Shown one piece after another: positions 42,417-51,961 of a stretch of 64,000 nucleotides of DNA. This stretch comes from Clostridium estertheticum (lineage in GTDB: Bacteria; Bacillota; Clostridia; Clostridiales; Clostridiaceae). The notes beneath the pieces are model-generated. The model was not told where the DNA came from, did no database searches, and worked only from the letters and a program-made list of their open reading frames with translations. Each line of letters begins with the position of its first letter. The first letter of the stretch is position 1. The position numbers were made by a program, and so were the translations under genes. The DNA is taken from positions 1,943,001-2,007,000 of the forward strand of contig NZ_JAAMNH020000001.1 in the NCBI RefSeq assembly GCF_011065935.2. Direction: 5' to 3'.

Positions 42417-43820
42417 ATGATGGGAAAAATAATAGCTTACGTTACAATGCCACATCCCCCTATAATAATTCCAGAGGTGGGGCGTGGAGAAGAAAAGAAG
42501 ATAAAAAATACATATGATGCTTGCGCGCGCATTGGGAAGGAAATAGCAGAGTTAAAACCAGAGGTAATAATAGTAGTTACGCCGCATGGTACTATGTTTT
42601 CAGATGCCATAGCACTTTCTTTTGAAAATTCTATTTCAGGAAGTTTAAAGCAATTTGGTGCGTTAAAAGTTTCTATGAATTTTGAAATAGATATGAAACT
42701 TACAGAGAAAATAATCGATAAGGCGAACAAAAATAATATACCAACAGCCAAAGTAACATCAAGCTTTCTTAAAAAGTATGGTAGAGAATATGAACTAGAT
42801 CATGGTACCATAGTTCCACTGTATTTTGTTGTAAATAAATATGATTCTTTTAAGCTTGTTCATATTACATATGGAGGGCTTAGTCCTATACAATTATATA
42901 AATTTGGTAAAATCATCAAGGAGGCAGTAGAGGAAAGTAATGAAAATGCTGTGTTTATTGGAAGTGGTGATCTTTCTCATCATCTTAAAGATGAAGGCCC
43001 TTATGATTATAATCCCTTTGGAGAAAAGTTTGATGCAGAAATAATAAGTCTATTAACAAAGGGCGATGTAGCAGGAGTATTTAATATAAATTCTGAAATG
43101 GTTGAAAACGCTGGAGAATGTGGTTTAAGGTCCTATTATATGATGCTTGGAGCGATGGAGGGTAATGAAATAAAGGGAGAACTTCTTTCCTATGAAGGCA
43201 CCTTCGGAGTTGGATATGCAGTAATTAAATTTGAACTTAAAAAAAATGACAGAGACATATTATCAGAAATCATGGTGGGAAAAAGAAAAAAATACATGGA
43301 AAGAGTAAATAATGAAGATGTCTATGTTAGGCTTGCTAGGGAAAGTCTTACTCATTATTTAATAGAGGGCGATTTCATGGATGAGCCGAGCTATGTAACA
43401 GAGGAAATGACAAATAATAAAAGAGGGGTATTTGTATCTCTTAAAAAATTTGGACAGCTAAGGGGCTGCATAGGTACCATTTTTCCTGTAACAGACAGTA
43501 TTGCTAGTGAAATAATGCGAAATGCCATTGAAGCAGGAGAGGAAGACCCAAGGTTTAGTCCAGTGTCCGAGGGAGAGCTTGAGGATATTGTGTTTTCTGT
43601 AGATGTTTTAACTGAGCCAATACCAGCTTTAAAAGAAGAATTAGATCCCAAAAAATATGGGGTAGTTGTACGAAGTGGAAGAAAGAGTGGACTTCTATTA
43701 CCGGACCTTGAGGGTGTGAATACCATAGAGGAACAGATAAGCATTGTGCTAAACAAAGCAGGGATTTCCACCAATGAAGATTATTCCATAGAAAAATTTG
43801 AGGTCATTAGGCATAAATAG
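42417..43820 (+). CDS. Memo-AMMECR1 fusion protein (AmmeMemoRadiSam A/B)
   Basis: The ~467-residue protein joins two domains. Residues about 1-275 are a Memo/LigB extradiol-dioxygenase-like fold with conserved His in PHPPIIIPEVGRG, VTPHG, DHGTIVPL and GSGDLSHH. Residues about 295-467 are an AMMECR1 domain with the hallmark LRGCIG. The radical SAM partner follows after 11 bases, so all three parts of the AmmeMemoRadiSam set are present in two genes. The chemistry of this set is not established to my knowledge. ATG 42417 follows GGAGAGGTG; ATG 42420 is equally possible. Confidence 0.9.
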   Translation: MMGKIIAYVTMPHPPIIIPEVGRGEEKKIKNTYDACARIGKEIAELKPEVIIVVTPHGTMFSDAIALSFENSISGSLKQFGALKVSMNFEIDMKLTEKIIDKANKNNIPTAKVTSSFLKKYGREYELDHGTIVPLYFVVNKYDSFKLVHITYGGLSPIQLYKFGKIIKEAVEESNENAVFIGSGDLSHHLKDEGPYDYNPFGEKFDAEIISLLTKGDVAGVFNINSEMVENAGECGLRSYYMMLGAMEGNEIKGELLSYEGTFGVGYAVIKFELKKNDRDILSEIMVGKRKKYMERVNNEDVYVRLARESLTHYLIEGDFMDEPSYVTEEMTNNKRGVFVSLKKFGQLRGCIGTIFPVTDSIASEIMRNAIEAGEEDPRFSPVSEGELEDIVFSVDVLTEPIPALKEELDPKKYGVVVRSGRKSGLLLPDLEGVNTIEEQISIVLNKAGISTNEDYSIEKFEVIRHK

Positions 43821-43831
43821 GAGTTGTTAAT

Positions 43832-44818
43832 ATGGAAAGAGAAGCGCTATTTTATGAAAAACAAGGAGATAAGATAAGTTGCAAACTTTGTCCGCATAAC
43901 TGTCTTATTGCAGCTGGTGGGCATGGCAAATGTAATGTACGGTTGAATCGAGAGGGAAAACTTCATACTATAAATTATGGGGAAATAACTTCTATGGCTC
44001 AAGATCCCATAGAAAAAAAGCCACTATATCATTTTAAACCAGGTAGCAATATACTTTCTGTAGGAAGCTTTGGATGCAATTTTAGCTGTGGGTTTTGTCA
44101 AAACTACTCCATATCTCAAGGGAGAGCAAACAGCGAATATATAGCTCCAGAAAAATTAGTGGAAATATGCAAAAACCTTGAAGATAATATTGGGGTTGCA
44201 TTTACCTACAATGAGCCTTCTATCTGGTATGAATATGTATACAATGCATCAAGGCTATTAAAAGAATCTCTTAAAGATATAAATATAGTTATGGTTACTA
44301 ATGGTTATATAAAAGAAGATCCGTTAAAGATGCTTCTTCCTTATGTGGATGCTATGAATATTGATTTAAAGGCTTTTAATAATAAGTATTATAAGGACAT
44401 CTGTGGAGGAAGTGTTACACCTGTAATGGATACTATCAAGATCTCATCAAAAGAGTGTCATGTAGAGGTAACTACACTACTGGTAAATGGAGAAAATGAT
44501 TCAAGCGGAGAAATTTCTGAAATTGCAGGTTTTATAGCCTCAATAAATAAAGATATTCCACTCCACTTATCAAGGTATTTTCCGAACTATAAGATGAAAA
44601 ATCCTGCTACAGAGATTGAGGTAATGCTTAAGGATAGAGATATAGCAAAAGAATATCTTAACTATGTATACTTAGGTAATGTGGCAGGTACTGATAACTC
44701 AACATACTGTCCAAAGTGCAGTTATAAACTTATTGAAAGAGATGGATTTTATGTACATGTAAATATTAGTGATGGCATATGTCCAAAGTGTGGTTATAAA
44801 ATAAATCTTATACTTTAG
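43832..44818 (+). CDS. amrS: Radical SAM enzyme of the AmmeMemoRadiSam set
   Basis: The 328-residue enzyme has the radical SAM motif C82-x3-C86-x2-C89 (GCNFSCGFCQNYS). An N-terminal Cys cluster (C17, C20, C24, C34) precedes it, and a C-terminal zinc-ribbon-like pair of CPKC motifs closes it. It resembles pyruvate formate-lyase-activating-like proteins (TYNEPSIWYEY, VTNGYI, NIDLKAFNNKYY). Coupling to the Memo-AMMECR1 gene is tight. The substrate is unknown. Confidence 0.9.
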   Translation: MEREALFYEKQGDKISCKLCPHNCLIAAGGHGKCNVRLNREGKLHTINYGEITSMAQDPIEKKPLYHFKPGSNILSVGSFGCNFSCGFCQNYSISQGRANSEYIAPEKLVEICKNLEDNIGVAFTYNEPSIWYEYVYNASRLLKESLKDINIVMVTNGYIKEDPLKMLLPYVDAMNIDLKAFNNKYYKDICGGSVTPVMDTIKISSKECHVEVTTLLVNGENDSSGEISEIAGFIASINKDIPLHLSRYFPNYKMKNPATEIEVMLKDRDIAKEYLNYVYLGNVAGTDNSTYCPKCSYKLIERDGFYVHVNISDGICPKCGYKINLIL

Positions 44819-44927
44819 GAGCCAGCAATAATTATTTTCTTATTTTGAAGGAAGTAATTAGGTTTTAGAGAATATAATATAAATACTATAAAAATATAAC
44901 ATTTTAATTGGGGAAGGGGAATAAATT

Positions 44928-46622
44928 ATGAAATTTACAGAAATGCAGTATAAAAGACCAGATATGAAGGAGCTGGAAGTAAAGTTCACGCAGTTATTAG
45001 CTAGATTTAATACTTGTGCTAGCTTTGAGGATGCAAATTCAATTATGGTTGAAATCAATGACCTAAGGGGTAATATAGAGTCAATGTCAGAGCTTGTGGG
45101 CATACGCCATACTATTGACACAACTGATGCTTTTTATGAAGGTGAACAAGATTTCATTGATGAGAACATGCCTATTTACCAGGGCTTAATTGCCAAGTAT
45201 TATGAGGCTCTTATTAATTCAAAATTTAGACTTGAATTAGAAGAAAAATGGGGTAAACAACTTTTTAATAAGGCCACTTTAAATATTAAAACTTTTTCTC
45301 CAGAAATAATTGAAGATTTACAAATGGAAAATAAGTTATCTAGTGAATATACTAAATTAATCGCTTCAGCAAAAATAATGTTTGAAGGTGAAGAAAGAAC
45401 ACTATCTCAATTAACCCCCTTCGGAGTATCTACTGATAGAGATGTGAGGAAAAGAGCAAATGAAGCTAAATATGCTTTCTTTTCTGAAAATGAAACAAAA
45501 TTAGATGAAATTTATGATGGGCTAGTAAAAGTAAGAACTAAAATTGCTAAAAAATTAGGCTATGAGAATTTTGTACAACTTGGATATGATCGTATGCTTC
45601 GTTCAGATTATAATGCTGAAATGGTTGCGAATTACAGAAAACAGGTAAAAGAAGTTATAGTTCCTATTGCTAGTAAATTAAAAGCAAGACAATGCAAACG
45701 CCTAGGCTTAGACCATTTATATTATTATGATGAAGGGATAAGCTTTAAAAGTGGAAATGCAAAACCACATGGTAACCCACAGTGGATAGTTGATAATGCG
45801 AAAAAAATGTATGAGGAATTGTCAGCGGAAACTGGAGAATTTTTTAATTTCATGATTAATAACCAGCTTATGAACTTAGAAAGTAAAAAAGGTAAAGCCG
45901 GTGGTGGTTATTGTACATTTATAGCAAGTTACAAATCACCATTTATATTTTCAAACTTCAATGGTACCTCAGGGGATGTAGATGTGTTAACACATGAGGC
46001 TGGGCACGCTTTTCAAGCTTATTGCAGTAGAAACTATGCTGTACCTGAGTATAACTTCCCAACTTATGAGGCTGCAGAAATTCACTCTATGAGTATGGAA
46101 TTTTTAACTTGGCCATGGATGAATTTGTTTTTTGAAGAAGAAGAACTAAAATATAAATTCAATCATTTAAGTCAATCACTTTTATTCTTGCCTTATGGAG
46201 TAACTGTTGATGAGTTTCAACACTTTGTTTATAATAACCCTGAAGCTACGCCTGCTGAAAGAAAGAGTGCTTGGAAAGAAATTGAGAATAAATATTTACC
46301 ACATAGAGATTATGCTGGAAATGACTATTTAGAAAGAGGTGGATATTGGTATCAACAAGGACATATTTTTGGTTCACCTTTCTATTATATAGATTATACA
46401 TTAGCTCAAGTTTGTGCGTTCCAATTCTTTAAAAAAGCTAATGATAATAGAGAAAATGCAATGGCAGATTATATGAACCTTTGCTCTGCGGGTGGAAGTA
46501 AATCATTCTTAGATCTAGTTGAACTTGCTAATTTAAAGTCACCATTTGATGATGGTTGCATAGAATCAGTCATAGATGATATTGAAAATTGGCTTAATAG
46601 TGTTGATGATACAAAACTATAA
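44928..46622 (+). CDS. M3-family oligoendopeptidase
   Basis: The 564-residue zinc peptidase has the catalytic motif H356-E-A-G-H360 (DVLTHEAGHAFQAY) and the downstream Glu in YEAAEIHSMSMEF. It belongs to the PepF/M3-like clostridial oligopeptidases that cut short peptides in the cytoplasm. GGGGAAGGGG precedes ATG 44928. A terminator follows, so it is monocistronic. Confidence 0.92.
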   Translation: MKFTEMQYKRPDMKELEVKFTQLLARFNTCASFEDANSIMVEINDLRGNIESMSELVGIRHTIDTTDAFYEGEQDFIDENMPIYQGLIAKYYEALINSKFRLELEEKWGKQLFNKATLNIKTFSPEIIEDLQMENKLSSEYTKLIASAKIMFEGEERTLSQLTPFGVSTDRDVRKRANEAKYAFFSENETKLDEIYDGLVKVRTKIAKKLGYENFVQLGYDRMLRSDYNAEMVANYRKQVKEVIVPIASKLKARQCKRLGLDHLYYYDEGISFKSGNAKPHGNPQWIVDNAKKMYEELSAETGEFFNFMINNQLMNLESKKGKAGGGYCTFIASYKSPFIFSNFNGTSGDVDVLTHEAGHAFQAYCSRNYAVPEYNFPTYEAAEIHSMSMEFLTWPWMNLFFEEEELKYKFNHLSQSLLFLPYGVTVDEFQHFVYNNPEATPAERKSAWKEIENKYLPHRDYAGNDYLERGGYWYQQGHIFGSPFYYIDYTLAQVCAFQFFKKANDNRENAMADYMNLCSAGGSKSFLDLVELANLKSPFDDGCIESVIDDIENWLNSVDDTKL

Positions 46623-46715
46623 ACTTATACTTTAATTAAGTAATTTAAAACCACATGGTAGTATAGAATTATTCTTGTTAAAAAATTATCTAAGTATAAA
46701 TTAAAGCAAAATAAG

Positions 46716-46749
46716 AAATCCAGTAGAATAACATTCTGCTGGATTTTTT
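46716..46749 (+). terminator. Rho-independent terminator
   Basis: AAATCCAGTAGAAT pairs with ATTCTGCTGGATTT (one G-T pair), followed by TTTTG. Nearly the same hairpin recurs at 61508. Confidence 0.85.
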
Positions 46750-46843
46750 GCGTTCATAATACATTTTGCAATGTAGTTTTAAAGGGTGGATTATATGATA
46801 ACCAATAGCCTTTACATGGTGAAAACACAAGGCTAACAGCATA

Positions 46844-46996
46844 AACACAGGCGGCTATCGAATAGTTACTATTTTAACGAAGTATACCAATAATGTTAAA
46901 GAAATATGAAATTTAAAAAAAAATTTAGAACAAACTGTTATAGTACTGAAAAAAAGAAATGTTACAGAGGACTTTAATACATGGAAGCAACAATAG
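46844..46996 (+). pseudogene. Possible decayed gene tail upstream of rnf
   Basis: One frame reads NTGGYRIVTILTKYTNNVKEI, then after a TGA continues NLKKNLEQTVIVLKKRNV and ends TEDFNTWKQQ. The text looks protein-like, but there is no start and no recognised family. Chance is possible in such AT-rich DNA. The rest of the gap between 46750 and 47155 shows nothing. Confidence 0.22.
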
Positions 46997-47155
46997 ATTA
47001 ATATTTTCAAGTACTGTTGAAAACATTAGTAAGCAATGAATAAAACCTGAATATCAAATTTAGACAAAATATGCTGTATGCATTTTTAAAAGAGTATTTT
47101 TTTATTTAATATATTCATGTCATTATGGAGCTACATGTTAAAAATATATTTATTC

Positions 47156-47184
47156 TTGACTTTAATCTCATTTGAAACTATCTT
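47156..47184 (+). promoter_or_regulatory. Likely promoter of the rnf operon
   Basis: TTGACT (47156-47161) and TATCTT (47179-47184) are spaced by 17 bases, about 120 bases before the rseC-like start. Confidence 0.55.
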
Positions 47185-47308
47185 AAGTAATGGAAGTTCA
47201 AGTTAAACAAGTGCAGGTTGATATATAACTCGCCAGTAAGTACAATGTGAATTGTATGGGAGATTTATAAACAAAATTAATATTGTAGTAATGGGGGGTA
47301 ATGCATCG

Positions 47309-47728
47309 GTGGTAAAAGAAGAAGAAGGAATTATAATTGAGATATTTAAGGATAATATGGCTAAAGTTAAGGTGGGTAGGCATGGAGAATGCAAAAATTG
47401 TGGCGCGTGCCCAGGTGATAGTGCACTAGTCATTGAAGCACAAAATATAATTGGGGCTAAAGCAGGCCAAAGGGTTGCTTTTGAAATGAAAGAAACAAAT
47501 ATGCTAATGGCAGCTTTTGTTGTATACATAGCACCCCTTGTTGCTATTTTAATAGGTGTTGTTGCTGGTCAGGAAATAGCAGTGAAATTTGGTTATTCCG
47601 TGAGAGGTTTTCAAATTGCAGGTGGAATACTAACATTTATATTGTCAATATTGAATATAAAAATTTTTGATAAATTTGCTCATAATAATAAGAAAATGCA
47701 ACCGACTATTACTCGAAGCTTATCTTAA
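47309..47728 (+). CDS. rseC: RseC/SoxR-reducing-type membrane protein
   Basis: The ~139-residue protein has an N-terminal Cys-rich region (GECKNCGACPGDSALVIEA), where a cluster or disulfide could form. Two membrane spans follow (about residues 70-90 and 105-125). It belongs to the RseC_MucC family and lies before rnfC, as in other clostridial Rnf operons; it probably helps assemble or regulate the complex. I prefer GTG 47309 because GGGGGG lies about 10 bases upstream; longer starts (ATG 47291, TTG 47252) are possible. Confidence 0.82.
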   Translation: MVKEEEGIIIEIFKDNMAKVKVGRHGECKNCGACPGDSALVIEAQNIIGAKAGQRVAFEMKETNMLMAAFVVYIAPLVAILIGVVAGQEIAVKFGYSVRGFQIAGGILTFILSILNIKIFDKFAHNNKKMQPTITRSLS

Positions 47729-47804
47729 ATTATTTTTTTTGAGCTATAGTATGTATACATTAATGAATATACTTTAAATATTTTAAAAGAGGTGTGAAAA
47801 ATTT

Positions 47805-49145
47805 ATGAAAAGTTTTCGTGGAGGAATACATCCAAATGATTATAAAAGTTTTACTGCAGATAAGCCTATAGAAATAGCTCTACTACCAAGTAGGGTTGTT
47901 ATTCCTGTAAGGCAGCATATTGGTGCGCCTTGTTCACCTATTGTAGCCAAGGGTGATTTTGTAAAAAAGGGGCAAGTTATAGCAAATAGTAATGCTTTTG
48001 TTTCTAGTCCTATCCATGCATCAATATCTGGCATGGTTAAAGACGTGGCAGAATACCCTCATGCGGTATTTGGAAAATGTCTTTCTATTGTAATTGAAAA
48101 TGATGGCAAAGACGATTGGATAGAAGGAATTCCCTGTGAAAGGGATTGGGAGAAGTTAAATGACGATGAAATAAGAGATATTATTAAAGAGGCGGGTATT
48201 GTTGGAATGGGGGGTGCCACTTTTCCATCTCACGTAAAATTATCTCCACCAAAGGAAAAGAAAATTGATACTTTTATTTTGAATGCAGCGGAGTGTGAGC
48301 CTTTTTTAACAGCAGACCACAGAATGATGCTAGAGTATTCACAGCAAATTCAAACTGGGGTAAAAATAGTGATGAAGCTTCTTGGTGTTCAAAAAGCCTA
48401 TGTGGGAATTGAGGACAATAAACCAGATGCAGTAATTGCAATGAAAAGAGCCTTTGAAGGAACTACAGTACAAGTTGTGGAAATCCCAACTAAATATCCA
48501 CAGGGTTCGGAAAAAATGCTCATTAAAGTACTGGCAAATCGCGAGGTTCCCTCTGGTAGTTTACCGATGGATGTAGGGGTTGTGGTTCAAAATGTAGGTA
48601 CAGTTATTGCAATTTATGATGCAGTGGTAAAAGGAATTCCGCTAATAGAAAGAGTTACAACTATAAGTGGAGGAGCAGTAAAGGAGCCTAAAAATCTTTT
48701 ACTTAGAATTGGGACAACCTTTGAAGAGGCTATTGAAAATTGTGGTGGATTTATAGAAACACCAGCTAAAATTATTATGGGTGGGCCTATGATGGGATTT
48801 GCTCAATCAAACTTAAAGGTTTCGATTATTAAAGGAGTTTCTGGTATTTTAGGTTTAACTAAAAAAGATCTGAATAACGGCACGGAGTCTCCTTGCATCC
48901 GTTGTGGAAAATGTGTAACTGTTTGTCCATGTGGTCTTAACCCAAGTATGCTAAGTATTTTGGGGCAGAAAAACCTTTTTGTAGAAGCAAAGGAAGAACA
49001 AAATCTATTAGACTGTGCGGAATGTGGGAGCTGTGTTTATGTATGCCCTGCTAAGCGTAATATCGTACAATACATTAGATATTGTAAGATGCAAAATGCA
49101 GCGCAGACTGCAAAAATAAATGCAGCATATGCAGCAAAAAAATAG
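47805..49145 (+). CDS. rnfC: Rnf complex subunit C
   Basis: The 446-residue peripheral subunit binds NAD(H) and FMN and carries two [4Fe-4S] clusters. The flavin/NAD region shows GIVGMGGATFPSHVKL and NAAECEPFLTADHRMM. The clusters are in CIRCGKCVTVCPCGLNP and CAECGSCVYVCPAKRN. It starts the rnfCDGEAB set, which couples ferredoxin oxidation to NAD reduction and ion export. AAAGAGGTG precedes the start. Confidence 0.95.
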   Translation: MKSFRGGIHPNDYKSFTADKPIEIALLPSRVVIPVRQHIGAPCSPIVAKGDFVKKGQVIANSNAFVSSPIHASISGMVKDVAEYPHAVFGKCLSIVIENDGKDDWIEGIPCERDWEKLNDDEIRDIIKEAGIVGMGGATFPSHVKLSPPKEKKIDTFILNAAECEPFLTADHRMMLEYSQQIQTGVKIVMKLLGVQKAYVGIEDNKPDAVIAMKRAFEGTTVQVVEIPTKYPQGSEKMLIKVLANREVPSGSLPMDVGVVVQNVGTVIAIYDAVVKGIPLIERVTTISGGAVKEPKNLLLRIGTTFEEAIENCGGFIETPAKIIMGGPMMGFAQSNLKVSIIKGVSGILGLTKKDLNNGTESPCIRCGKCVTVCPCGLNPSMLSILGQKNLFVEAKEEQNLLDCAECGSCVYVCPAKRNIVQYIRYCKMQNAAQTAKINAAYAAKK

Positions 49146-49158
49146 GGGTGCAAGTTAA

Positions 49159-50151
49159 ATGAATAGTGAAATAAAATTACAAGATAATCTCTTTACAGTT
49201 TCAACATCTCCACATATACGTGGGGAGGAATCTATTTCTAAAATAATGTGGACTGTAAATTTGGCTTTAGCGCCAGCTGCGCTTTTTGCTATTTATAATT
49301 TTGGAATTCCTGCACTGATTATACTACTTGTAGGAAGTTTGTCAGCGGTAGGGTTTGAGTTTATAGTACAAAAGATTAGAAAAAAACCAATAACTATTTC
49401 TGATGGAAGTGCATTTTTAACAGGACTATTGCTTGCAATGTGTTTGCCACCAACAATTCCAGCTTATATGGCAATAGTTGGTTCATTTATTGCTATTGTA
49501 ATAGCAAAACATTCTATGGGCGGTCTTGGGTATAATATTTTTAACCCGGCTCATATTGGTAGAGCTGCTCTTATGGTGTCTTGGCCTGTGGCAATGACAA
49601 CTTGGACAAAGCTTTCTACAAGTGTAGATGTAGTAACTACTGCAACTCCTTTAAATATTTTAAAACAACAAGGGTATGGAAAACTCATTGATACTTTTGG
49701 AAGCGCACCTCATATGTATAAAGCGATGTTCATTGGTACTCGCAGTGGAAGTATTGGTGAAACCTCTACAATTTTATTACTTCTTGGAGGTATATATTTA
49801 ATTTATAAAGGGTATGCAAATTGGGTAGTGCCGGTATTTATGATTGGAACAGTAGGTATTTTAACGTGGGTATTTGGTCCAGCAGGTTTATTTAGCGGAG
49901 ATCCACTTTTTCATATGATGGCTGGAGGACTTATTATAGGAGCTTTTTTCATGGCTACAGATATGGTTACCATTCCCATTACAAAAAAAGGGCAGATAAT
50001 TTTTGCTATGGGTGTTGGAGCACTTACGGTCCTAATTAGGCTTAAGGGTGGTTACCCTGAAGGGGTTTGTTACTCAATTTTGTTAATGAATGCAGTTACA
50101 CCTCTTATTGATCGCTTGGCAAAGCCGGTTAAATTTGGGGCAAGGAGGTAG
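49159..50151 (+). CDS. rnfD: Rnf complex subunit D
   Basis: The 330-residue membrane subunit has about nine to ten spans and a covalent-FMN threonine region (TATPLNILK, in which S/T-A-T-P is expected). It belongs to the ion-translocating core together with RnfA, E and G. It begins 13 bases after rnfC and ends 6 bases before rnfG. Confidence 0.94.
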   Translation: MNSEIKLQDNLFTVSTSPHIRGEESISKIMWTVNLALAPAALFAIYNFGIPALIILLVGSLSAVGFEFIVQKIRKKPITISDGSAFLTGLLLAMCLPPTIPAYMAIVGSFIAIVIAKHSMGGLGYNIFNPAHIGRAALMVSWPVAMTTWTKLSTSVDVVTTATPLNILKQQGYGKLIDTFGSAPHMYKAMFIGTRSGSIGETSTILLLLGGIYLIYKGYANWVVPVFMIGTVGILTWVFGPAGLFSGDPLFHMMAGGLIIGAFFMATDMVTIPITKKGQIIFAMGVGALTVLIRLKGGYPEGVCYSILLMNAVTPLIDRLAKPVKFGARR

Positions 50152-50157
50152 TGAAAA

Positions 50158-50730
50158 ATGTCAGATGAGAATAATGTTAAGCATGAAAAAGAATATAGTG
50201 TTTTTCAAATTGCTATGAATTTAACAGTTGCTTGTTTCATATCAGGTGCAATTATTGCTGGAACCTACTTTATAACAGCACCAGTTGCAGCAAAAAAAGC
50301 GGCTGAGATGAAGACTGAGGCAATGAAGTCATTGGTGACAGATGCACAAAAATTTATACCAGTAAAAAATAAAAAAGAATGGTTTACTGCAGAAAAAAAT
50401 GGAAAAATAATTGCATATGTTGTACCAGCAGAAAGTAAAGGATATGGGGGAGCAATAAAAATGCTTGTATCGGTTACACCAGAAGGTAAAATTATAGACT
50501 TTAATATATTAGACAGTAAAGAAACACCCGGACTCGGAGATAATGCAAGTAAAGATCCTTTTAAAAGCCAATTTAAAGGCAAAACAACTGGAGATTTAGA
50601 AGTGGTAAAAGATAAATCAAAAGAAAATAATATTCAAGCTATGACTGGAGCTACTATTTCTTCAAAAGCGGTAACCAAAGGTATCAAAGAAGCTGTGCAG
50701 CAAGTTACACAGTTTGTAGGGGGAAAATAA
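50158..50730 (+). CDS. rnfG: Rnf complex subunit G (FMN-binding)
   Basis: The 190-residue protein has one N-terminal membrane anchor (about residues 17-40) and an extracytoplasmic FMN-binding domain. The covalent FMN site is the Thr in MTGATISSKAV, and GLGDNA marks the family. It sits one base before rnfE. Confidence 0.94.
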   Translation: MSDENNVKHEKEYSVFQIAMNLTVACFISGAIIAGTYFITAPVAAKKAAEMKTEAMKSLVTDAQKFIPVKNKKEWFTAEKNGKIIAYVVPAESKGYGGAIKMLVSVTPEGKIIDFNILDSKETPGLGDNASKDPFKSQFKGKTTGDLEVVKDKSKENNIQAMTGATISSKAVTKGIKEAVQQVTQFVGGK

Positions 50731-50731
50731 T

Positions 50732-51355
50732 ATGAGAGAGTTATGGAATATATTTAAAAAAGGGATTATTGCAGAAAATCCAATTTTTGTTCTTGCACTT
50801 AGTCTTTGCCCTGCTTTAGCGGTAACCAGTAATGGAATAAATTCTCTAACTATGGGCCTGTCAGTAATGTTTGTTATTACTGCAAATAATACTATTGTAT
50901 CTATTTCTAGAAAAGTAGTAAATCCTAAGGTTCGTGTACCGGTGTATATTACATCTGTAGCAACCATTGTTACTGTAGTACAGTTGGTATTGCAGGCATA
51001 TGCGCCAGTGCTTTATAAGGCTTTAGGTATATATTTAGCTTTGATTGTTGTTTTTGCAATTATTTTAGCTAGAGCAGAAGTTTTTGCTTCGAAAAATTCA
51101 GTGATTCCATCCTTTTTCGATGGACTAGGAATGGGATGTGGTTTTGCACTTGCACTCTTATCTATTGGAATAATTCGTGAACTCTTAGGTACAGGAGCAA
51201 TATTTGGAATACAAGTGCTTGGTTCTTGGTATAATCCTGCACTTATCATGGTTTTACCGCCGGGAGCATTTATACTTATTGGTTATATGGTAGCTGGTTT
51301 TAAGATGCTGACGCAGCATATGGAAAAAGTTAAACTTGAGAGAGGTGAAGTATAA
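50732..51355 (+). CDS. rnfE: Rnf complex subunit E
   Basis: The 207-residue membrane subunit has six predicted spans and the family segments NPIFVLALSLCPALAVT and FFDGLGMGCGFALALL. RnfE and RnfA are inverted homologs that hold a [2Fe-2S] centre within the membrane. It overlaps rnfA by one base (ATAATG). Confidence 0.94.
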   Translation: MRELWNIFKKGIIAENPIFVLALSLCPALAVTSNGINSLTMGLSVMFVITANNTIVSISRKVVNPKVRVPVYITSVATIVTVVQLVLQAYAPVLYKALGIYLALIVVFAIILARAEVFASKNSVIPSFFDGLGMGCGFALALLSIGIIRELLGTGAIFGIQVLGSWYNPALIMVLPPGAFILIGYMVAGFKMLTQHMEKVKLERGEV

Positions 51356-51936
51356 TGGGCGAATATCTAACGCTGTTTATCTCTGCGGTAGTTGTAAATA
51401 ATTTCGTTTTAACAAGGTTTCTAGGACTTTGTATCTTCTTCGGAGTGTCTAACAGTTTAAATGCTTCTATTGGTATGGGAATGGCTGTAACTTCTGTTAT
51501 GACCCTTAGTTCTATGTTAGCATGGATGGTGTTCCATTTTATATTGGCTCCATTTCATTTAACATTTTTAACAACAGCGGTATTTGTACTTTTGATTGCT
51601 AGTTTTGTGCAGCTTTTAGAAATGATTATTAAAAAATATGCGCCTACACTATATAATATGTGGGGTATTTATTTATTACTAATTGCTACAAATTGTGTTG
51701 TACTTGGCGTGCCACTTTTAAATGCTGAGTCTAATTTTTCATTTATGAAAAGTGCGGTTTCTGCCATTGGTTCTGGACTAGGGTTTGCTTTGGCAATCAT
51801 CCTCATGGCAAGTTTAAGAGAAAAATTAAGATTAGCAGATGTACCTAAATCACTGGAGGGTCTCGGCATTGCGTTTATTTTAGCTGGAATGCTCGCTTTA
51901 GCGTTTTTAGGGTTCTCTGGAATGATACCAGTATAG
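51355..51936 (+). CDS. rnfA: Rnf complex subunit A
   Basis: The 193-residue membrane subunit has six spans with NNFVLTRFLGLCIFFGVS and LLIATNCVVLGVPLL, whose Cys are the likely cluster ligands. It begins on the rnfE stop and is followed after 25 bases by rnfB. Confidence 0.94.
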   Translation: MGEYLTLFISAVVVNNFVLTRFLGLCIFFGVSNSLNASIGMGMAVTSVMTLSSMLAWMVFHFILAPFHLTFLTTAVFVLLIASFVQLLEMIIKKYAPTLYNMWGIYLLLIATNCVVLGVPLLNAESNFSFMKSAVSAIGSGLGFALAIILMASLREKLRLADVPKSLEGLGIAFILAGMLALAFLGFSGMIPV

Positions 51937-51961
51937 AGAGGAAAGGAGCTGAGGAATTAAT

